NCBI RefSeq assembly: GCF_938045225.1
Contig: NZ_CALINL010000244.1
Span: 1-12,148, forward strand
Direction: 5' to 3'
Source of the DNA: an uncultured Campylobacter sp.
GTDB taxonomy: Bacteria > Campylobacterota > Campylobacteria > Campylobacterales > Campylobacteraceae
Length of the DNA: 12,148 nt
Of this stretch, positions 7,008-12,148 are shown piece after piece. The notes below the pieces were generated by a model. It searched no databases. It had not been told where the DNA came from and saw nothing but the letters and a program-made list of their open reading frames with translations. The number at the start of each line of letters is the position of its first letter. The stretch's first letter is position 1. The translations under genes and the position numbers were made by a program.

Positions 7008-8295
7008 AATTTTACTTTCGGCCTTACTGGCCTCAAATTTAGCTTTTGCTCAAAGCGTTAGCCTCTCACAGGCATACGAAATGGCGCTCGAAAATAATAA
7101 TGAGCTTAAAATGACCATGTATAATAGTATAGCCTCTCAAGAGAGGCTAACTCAGGCTACAGCCATGTTTTTGCCGACCATTAATGCCGAGGCCGCATAT
7201 GTCGGCGAAAAATACGACAGAATGGACAGGCGAAGAGTATCAAAAATAAACGAAAGCTATAAAAAAGTAGGCGTTAGTCTTAGCCAAAGCATATTTAGAC
7301 CGGCAATCTGGTATCAAAGAAATCAAGAAGAGATCAGGGTGCGCGGCAACGAGCTGATGTATGAAAATACCAAACAAGAACTGGCAAAAAGGGTCGTAGA
7401 AGCGTATTTTAACTACACCTTTGCATCTGAGACGCTAGCTCTTGCTCAGAGTTACGAAGAAGCCAACCGCGCCAAATATAACCAAATGCAGAAATCTTTG
7501 GAATTTGGGTTAGTAAATAAAATGGATATGCTCGAATCTAAAGTTAGATTAGACGAGGCATTGCTGGGCGTAAACAAAGCTAAGCTAAATATCGAAGTAG
7601 CAAAGCTAGAGCTAGTAAAGCTAGTCGGGCAAGAGATCGAGGTGAAGGATAGCTTTTCAAACATCGATACCGAATTTTTCAAAAAAGTAAATTTGTCAAA
7701 TTTTAGCGATGTAGCTAGAAATTTTAAATTTCAAGATAGCGTTTTAGCGGTTGAAATTTCGGAACAAGAATACAAAAAGAGAAAAAGCGAGCATCTCCCT
7801 ACGCTTGATTTTAGTATCAGCTATGCAAATTTATACTATGTAGACAACGATTATTCCGGCGACAGAAGAAGAAAGCTAGACACTATGCTTAGATTTACTC
7901 TCCCTTTATATACGGGCGGCGCTACTAGCTCAAGAGTAGAGGAGGGCAAGCTGTTGAGACTAGCTAGCATCGAACAACAAAAAGATATTCAAAAAGAGAT
8001 AGAGATTAGTCAAAAAAGAGCGATAAATAACTATCTTAACTACATTGACGAGTGCGAGTTGATGAAGCGCTCCTTGGAAAATGCGGAGCTTTACGTAAAA
8101 TCAATAGAAAGAGGCTACGAAGAGGGCTTGAAGGATGCGGTCAATTTGTTCGACGCTCGCGCTAGAGTTTTTAAAACCAGAAACGAAGCACTAACGGCAT
8201 CTTATAATTTAGTTCTCTCGTACTTGGAACTTCAATGGCTAAATTCTAATATATCGGTTGATATGATGCGGGACTTGCAAAGAGCGTTTAAGTAA
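6997..8295 (+). CDS. sapF: TolC-type outer membrane channel of the exporter (SapF/PrtF-like)
   Basis: Outer membrane efflux protein, 432 residues, the usual TolC-family size. A signal peptide ends in AFA, with likely cleavage after residue 18 (MKTKILLSALLASNLAFA). The mature part begins with the typical VSLSQAYEMALENNNELK and has the two repeated helical OEP domains, roughly 20-210 and 225-425. The second contains the barrel strand LRFTLPLYTGGATSSRVEEG at about 298-317. The ATG has AAAAGGG six bases upstream and overlaps the adaptor gene by 11 bases. As last gene of the operon it completes a dedicated secretion tunnel, so the system need not borrow a general TolC. The symbol follows C. fetus sapF by position and is less certain than the family call. 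Confidence 0.93.
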   Translation: MKTKILLSALLASNLAFAQSVSLSQAYEMALENNNELKMTMYNSIASQERLTQATAMFLPTINAEAAYVGEKYDRMDRRRVSKINESYKKVGVSLSQSIFRPAIWYQRNQEEIRVRGNELMYENTKQELAKRVVEAYFNYTFASETLALAQSYEEANRAKYNQMQKSLEFGLVNKMDMLESKVRLDEALLGVNKAKLNIEVAKLELVKLVGQEIEVKDSFSNIDTEFFKKVNLSNFSDVARNFKFQDSVLAVEISEQEYKKRKSEHLPTLDFSISYANLYYVDNDYSGDRRRKLDTMLRFTLPLYTGGATSSRVEEGKLLRLASIEQQKDIQKEIEISQKRAINNYLNYIDECELMKRSLENAELYVKSIERGYEEGLKDAVNLFDARARVFKTRNEALTASYNLVLSYLELQWLNSNISVDMMRDLQRAFK

Positions 8296-8317
8296 AATTT
8301 ATTTTTTAAATTTTTAC
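8292..8317 (+). terminator. Weak A/T-only stem-loop after the secretion operon
   Basis: GTAAAATTTA (8292-8301) pairs with TAAATTTTTAC (8307-8317) with one bulge and a T loop, beginning at the stop codon of the channel gene. It has few G-C pairs and no clean terminal U tract, so it would be a leaky terminator at best. Read-through into slp2 is plausible. Confidence 0.25.
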
Positions 8318-8338
8318 GTTTTAAGTGATTTTTTATGC

Positions 8339-8344
8339 TATAAT
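8339..8344 (+). promoter_or_regulatory. Extended -10 promoter of slp2
   Basis: TATAAT at 8339-8344 preceded by TGC, in the shared string ATGCTATAAT that also occurs in the slp1 promoter. No good -35 is visible, but a T-rich stretch lies upstream, which is common in Campylobacter. Transcription from about 8351 would give a leader of roughly 56 bases, so slp2 can be expressed apart from the secretion operon. Confidence 0.7.
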
Positions 8345-8394
8345 TAGCAATAGTATTCTGTAAAGATACCCAAAAACTCAAGAAACACACTAAA

Positions 8395-8400
8395 AAGGAG
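8395..8400 (+). promoter_or_regulatory. Ribosome binding site of slp2
   Basis: AAGGAG with a 6-base gap to the ATG at 8407. It is embedded in the palindrome AAGGAGTCCTT (8395-8405). Confidence 0.85.
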
Positions 8401-8406
8401 TCCTTA

Positions 8407-11400
8407 ATGGCAGTAACACAAGCACAAGTTGCACAGCTTTACGTAGCGTTATTTAATCGTGCGGCAGAAGGAGAAGGCCTTAGAAACTGGATGGCTGACG
8501 GCGTCAACAAAACTATGGCGCAAGTTGCCGATACTATGCTTCAAGCCCCTGCGGTAAAAACGTATTTTAACGGCGCTATCGACAATGATAGAGATTTTGT
8601 AGAGATGATCTATAAAAACGTCTTAGGAAAAGATTACACCCAAGATCCAAACGGTATCGATTCATGGGTTCTTCACCTGCAACTAGGCCACACTAGAGGA
8701 GAAACTCTAGTTAAATTATTTGAAGTAGCGCGGTCCGATATAGCAAGAGCTGCAGACCCTGTGGCGGCTAAAGTATTTGACAACAAGATAGCTATATCAG
8801 AGTACGTTTCTCAAAGAATAGGCAACGTAGATAAGGACGAAGAAGGCAATTATAACTATACGCTATTTAAACAAATCATTAGTGAAACAAACGCTTATAA
8901 CCTAGCTCAGCAAAAAAGACTAGTTGATGACGCCGTAAAAGTAAATTTTACTACAAACGTAGACGATATCAAAGGTAATAATAGCGACAATATTTTTGAA
9001 ACCGTCGTAAGCGGCTTTATGGGCAAAAATACTTTCCAGCCAGCAGACAAACTTGACGGAAAAGGCGGTAACGATACGCTAAAAGTGTCTCTTGATACGA
9101 ATTTTACAGGTCTAAATACCGGTAGCGTTAAAAACGTCGAAAATCTTGAAATTACAAATACTTCAAACGCCGTTAGATATTTTAATATGAACAATATCGA
9201 AGACGTTAAAAACGTAGTGATGATAGGCGATTACGCTTCAAGATTAACAAACGAATCAAAAATCGTAACATTGTCTGCTAATGATGTTAAAAGAGGCGAA
9301 ATAGCGATAATATACAACCCAAGTACCGTTGCCGGCTCAAACGATTCTCAAGAGTTGGTATTAGAAAACGTAGGAAATAAAACTGACGATTTGGTTTCAA
9401 ATCCTGCTTACAACTACTATAAAAATCACGTGGGCGTTAAATTTGACGGTATCGAAACTTTAAATATTAGCACAAGAACTCAAGAGAGTTATATCAAAGA
9501 TGTAGATAATAAAAATATAACCGTAAAAGGAAACGTAAATTTAGATATCAGCACAACCGCAAACGTTGAGAGCTTGGACGCTTCTGGTTTTGTTGGAAAC
9601 CTAACGGCTGGACTACAAGCATCTACTCAGCTAAAGAGCGTAAAAGGCGGTAGCGGTAAGGATTTATTTAAATTTAACGGTATAGCCGGCGCAAACCCTG
9701 ATCTTATCATAGACGGCGGCGCCAACGATGATAGCATAGAGTTTGAGCACTTGTCTGGAACTAGAAGATTAAACTCAAGCAACGTAGAAAACGTAACTTT
9801 TGTAGAAAACAACAACGGCACTATAGACCTAGCCAATGCTCAAGACGTGAAGTCGGTAACGGTTGTAGAGAATGGTAATACGGTAAACGTTACAAATTCA
9901 GCGATTACTACTTTAAACATTGATACGGATTTTGTGGAGGCTACAAGAGTAAACGTAACTACTGCCACTTTGGATACTATTAACTTTACCGATCGCGACT
10001 TGAACACTTATCGCACGCCTAACCTTACAGCAACAAAACAAATAGTCGCAAATAGCGCTACTAAACTTACTATGAACATAGACAAATACTCAAACGTGAG
10101 CGACTTGGGCGGCGGCGAGCAGTCTTTGGAGGCTACTAGCTTAAAGACTCTAAATATGAACATAGAAAAATCAGCAGACGAGAATAAGTATGCCGTCGAT
10201 AGCTTTAGACTAGTCGACACCGCATCTCTTGAGACGCTTAACTATGTAAATGACGGTATGGGCTTTGAGCTAAGAGCAAATGATACCTTCCAAGCTCTTA
10301 ATAAGTTAGCTACGCTAAACGTAAAAACCGCTTCTAGCTTTAACATAAAAGATTTGAACACAAGCAACGAGGCTCATTTGAGAAATATCTCCGAAATTAG
10401 CCTTCAAGGTGTTATCAAATCTGACGATACGACCGACTCCGATGTTGTTTTGGGCGACTTGGGTCATAACAGCTCCCTTCACGGCATAAATTTAACTGCT
10501 AAACAGCTCGGTGTCCTAACTGTAGGTAACGTAATAACAAATACTCAAATAAACGCTAGATTTAACGTAAATTTAGAAGACATTAGAGACAATGCGACTT
10601 TTGGCAATGTAAAATCAGGCAATACCGTAATAATTGCTAAAACTTTGGCAAAAGATCTAACTATAGGCGATATGGACGCTGATACTATCGCTACCAGTAG
10701 TACCGATAACGTAAGAATGGTCATAGTTGACGTCGAAGGAGGAGTAGATATAGGAAATATCGTAAATCTAAGCTCTCTTGACGGCGACTTTAGAAATATC
10801 AAAAAAGATTTTACTCTTGGAGATATCACAAACTCGAAGGCAAAATCCGCAATATTGCTAAATTTTGTGGACATAAAAGGCAACGTAGGCGTCGCTCGAA
10901 ACGATTTAGAGGCTAGCGAAGTAAAAATCGTAGCAAAAAATGTAGAAAAAACCTTTAATCTAGGTAACATTGATCTCAAAGCAACCGCTACTAACGGTAA
11001 GGCTCACGAAGGCGTACTGTCGCTAGACGGCATCAAAGACGCCGTAACTATAGGCGACATCTCAAATCTAAATTCGCTAAACGGCGACTTTAAAAACTTG
11101 GGCGATAGCATTACTATCGGCGATATTAACGGAACTCAGATAGACTCTACTACTTCGCTTAAATTTACAAATGTAAAAGATTCGGTAAGTGTAGGCGACT
11201 TTGGTAGCGGCGATGTAAACCACGGCTCTACATATACGGTAACGGCCGATAAACTAGCTAAAGGCTTAACTATAGGAGACATATATATAGCAGAATCTCC
11301 TGATTTCTACGACGTTCATAAGAGCGCGGTAAATATAACTTCAGGCAAAACCGAAGGCGTGGTACAGCTTGGTACTATCGATACCGGTGCCGATTCTAAA

Positions 11401-12148
11401 GTAACGATAGATCTAAGCAAGTCTTTACAGGCTAATGTCGTAGGAAATATCAAGGGCGGAGAGATCGTCTATAAAGGCTCTGCTATAACGCCTAGCAATG
11501 CCGTGACTCTAGAAGTGGCTTCAACAGATAAGGTAAACGTAGACTCAAAGATAGATGTAACAGCCTCTGTCGGTCAAGATGAATTTGTATTCAAATCAAC
11601 CGAAGATGCTAAAACATTTACGGTAACCGGAACTCTAGGCGACGGCGAAGATAAATATACTCTCGGTCTAGTCGCTTCAAATAATCTAAAAACTGTAAAT
11701 TTGAGCGGACTAAAGAGTGCTGAACACGGCGTTATCGATTTAACGACCGTATTGACCGCAAATAAGCAATCACTAAGCCTAGTGGCAACTGACGGCAAAG
11801 ACGTGATCACCGTCGGCGCTATAGCTGAAGCTGGTACTACGGATGAACCTAATGTGGTTACTATCGACGGCGGTAGAGGCGTAGATACGTTTAAATTGAA
11901 AGATGCAACAACAGATGCAGATGCTAGCAAATACGTATCTCTAGTTAACATAGAAAAAGGCGACAAGATAGATCTAGATACTGTAACCCAGTGGGCTAAA
12001 TATACAGCCGCGGATCTAAATGCAGAAGCTACGCTAAAAGATGCTGTAAATAAGGTATTAACAGACGCTGCTGCTACTGTGGCTAATAAAGTATGGGCAT
12101 TTACTTATAAAAATGATACATACTTAGTAAAAGATGCTGATGGTGTAA
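8407..12148 (+). CDS. S-layer-like RTX/DUF4214 surface protein, 3' end missing (slp2)
   Basis: A very long secreted surface protein; 1247 codons are visible. The final TAA of the window is out of frame, so the gene continues beyond it. Residues 1-110 (MAVTQAQVAQLYVALFNR, then IYKNVLGKDY, LGHTRGETLV) are DUF4214-like and about two-thirds identical to slp1; the rest differs strongly. It has no signal peptide and no cysteine. RTX-like glycine/aspartate motifs occur at 218 (GKGGNDTL), 414 (GGSGKDLF), 437 (GGANDDSI) and 1155 (GGRGVDTF). The last is followed by NIEKGDKIDL and then VWAFTYKNDTYLVKDADG, which resembles the start of a C-terminal type I export signal, so perhaps only a few tens of residues are missing. 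Residues about 690-1030 hold many copies of a T-I-G-D-I-like motif. The likely role is an S-layer subunit exported by the upstream operon; an RTX adhesin is the alternative. Confidence 0.88.
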   Translation, partial: MAVTQAQVAQLYVALFNRAAEGEGLRNWMADGVNKTMAQVADTMLQAPAVKTYFNGAIDNDRDFVEMIYKNVLGKDYTQDPNGIDSWVLHLQLGHTRGETLVKLFEVARSDIARAADPVAAKVFDNKIAISEYVSQRIGNVDKDEEGNYNYTLFKQIISETNAYNLAQQKRLVDDAVKVNFTTNVDDIKGNNSDNIFETVVSGFMGKNTFQPADKLDGKGGNDTLKVSLDTNFTGLNTGSVKNVENLEITNTSNAVRYFNMNNIEDVKNVVMIGDYASRLTNESKIVTLSANDVKRGEIAIIYNPSTVAGSNDSQELVLENVGNKTDDLVSNPAYNYYKNHVGVKFDGIETLNISTRTQESYIKDVDNKNITVKGNVNLDISTTANVESLDASGFVGNLTAGLQASTQLKSVKGGSGKDLFKFNGIAGANPDLIIDGGANDDSIEFEHLSGTRRLNSSNVENVTFVENNNGTIDLANAQDVKSVTVVENGNTVNVTNSAITTLNIDTDFVEATRVNVTTATLDTINFTDRDLNTYRTPNLTATKQIVANSATKLTMNIDKYSNVSDLGGGEQSLEATSLKTLNMNIEKSADENKYAVDSFRLVDTASLETLNYVNDGMGFELRANDTFQALNKLATLNVKTASSFNIKDLNTSNEAHLRNISEISLQGVIKSDDTTDSDVVLGDLGHNSSLHGINLTAKQLGVLTVGNVITNTQINARFNVNLEDIRDNATFGNVKSGNTVIIAKTLAKDLTIGDMDADTIATSSTDNVRMVIVDVEGGVDIGNIVNLSSLDGDFRNIKKDFTLGDITNSKAKSAILLNFVDIKGNVGVARNDLEASEVKIVAKNVEKTFNLGNIDLKATATNGKAHEGVLSLDGIKDAVTIGDISNLNSLNGDFKNLGDSITIGDINGTQIDSTTSLKFTNVKDSVSVGDFGSGDVNHGSTYTVTADKLAKGLTIGDIYIAESPDFYDVHKSAVNITSGKTEGVVQLGTIDTGADSKVTIDLSKSLQANVVGNIKGGEIVYKGSAITPSNAVTLEVASTDKVNVDSKIDVTASVGQDEFVFKSTEDAKTFTVTGTLGDGEDKYTLGLVASNNLKTVNLSGLKSAEHGVIDLTTVLTANKQSLSLVATDGKDVITVGAIAEAGTTDEPNVVTIDGGRGVDTFKLKDATTDADASKYVSLVNIEKGDKIDLDTVTQWAKYTAADLNAEATLKDAVNKVLTDAAATVANKVWAFTYKNDTYLVKDADGV
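9565..9747 (+). repeat. DAS-GN / RTX-like module in slp2
   Basis: Residues 387-447: LDASGFVGNL, then GGSGKDLF at 414, then DGGANDDS at 436. It has the same order as the two modules in slp1, with 46 instead of 43 residues between the Asp and the second GG. Confidence 0.55.
10750..11193 (+). repeat. Pair of about 48-residue repeats 100 residues apart inside slp2
   Basis: Residues 782-829 and 882-929 align without gaps at about 21 of 48 identities (IGNIVNLSSLDGDF against IGDISNLNSLNGDF). The offset is exactly 300 bases. They belong to a wider series of hydrophobic-G-[DN]-hydrophobic motifs in this protein, suggesting an old internal duplication in a beta-solenoid. Confidence 0.65.

Noticed and set aside
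8907..11966. Leftward open frames opposite slp2 (for example 10545-10979, 11574-11966)
   Set aside because: They lie antisense to a continuous long gene, have the same low-complexity mirror composition, and have no start signals.
12134..12148. TAA at the end of the window as the stop of slp2
   Set aside because: Codons counted from 8407 end at 12147, so the final bases read GTA A; the TAA is out of frame and the gene continues.

Overview
The window looks like an S-layer (surface array) export locus from a Campylobacter, probably one of the oral/gut species outside the C. jejuni group. The reasons are the moderately A+T-rich coding style, A/T-rich leaders with extended TGn-TATAAT promoters, genes that overlap or nearly touch, and the set of families: SapC-like protein, PrtD-type ABC exporter, HlyD-type adaptor, TolC-type outer membrane channel and two long DUF4214/RTX-like S-layer proteins. 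The genus is inferred from gene content and remembered family sequences; no search was run.

Layout: a partial S-layer-like gene (here slp1) reads leftwards from 2485 and runs off the left edge. A 404-base A/T-rich intergenic region (2486-2889) holds its promoter, a cluster of TGCAAAA inverted and direct repeats, and a probable promoter for the rightward operon. The operon is sapC (2890-4002), ABC exporter (3989-5722), membrane fusion protein (5724-7007) and outer membrane factor (6997-8295), with overlaps of 14 and 11 bases and a 1-base gap. After a 111-base spacer with its own TATAAT promoter, a second S-layer-like gene (slp2, 8407 onward) reads rightwards and is still open at the right edge. 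Only the very 3' ends of slp1 and slp2 are missing, and with them the C-terminal type I secretion signals.

How it works together: both surface proteins lack a signal peptide and, as far as I could translate, cysteine. They carry degenerate glycine/aspartate RTX-like motifs and should leave the cell through the tripartite exporter encoded between them. The arrangement, two oppositely oriented S-layer genes with similar 5' ends flanking a roughly 6 kb sapCDEF-like cassette, matches the known C. fetus sap locus, where the cassette inverts to switch S-layer proteins. Here, however, each S-layer gene has its own promoter and the 5' ends are similar rather than identical.

The most unusual item is the SapC protein. 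Its first ~125 residues look like a REP-associated/IS200-type (Y1) transposase domain whose metal-binding HxH has become SxS, joined in frame to a complete SapC domain. The SapC domain has its own well-placed ribosome binding site and ATG.
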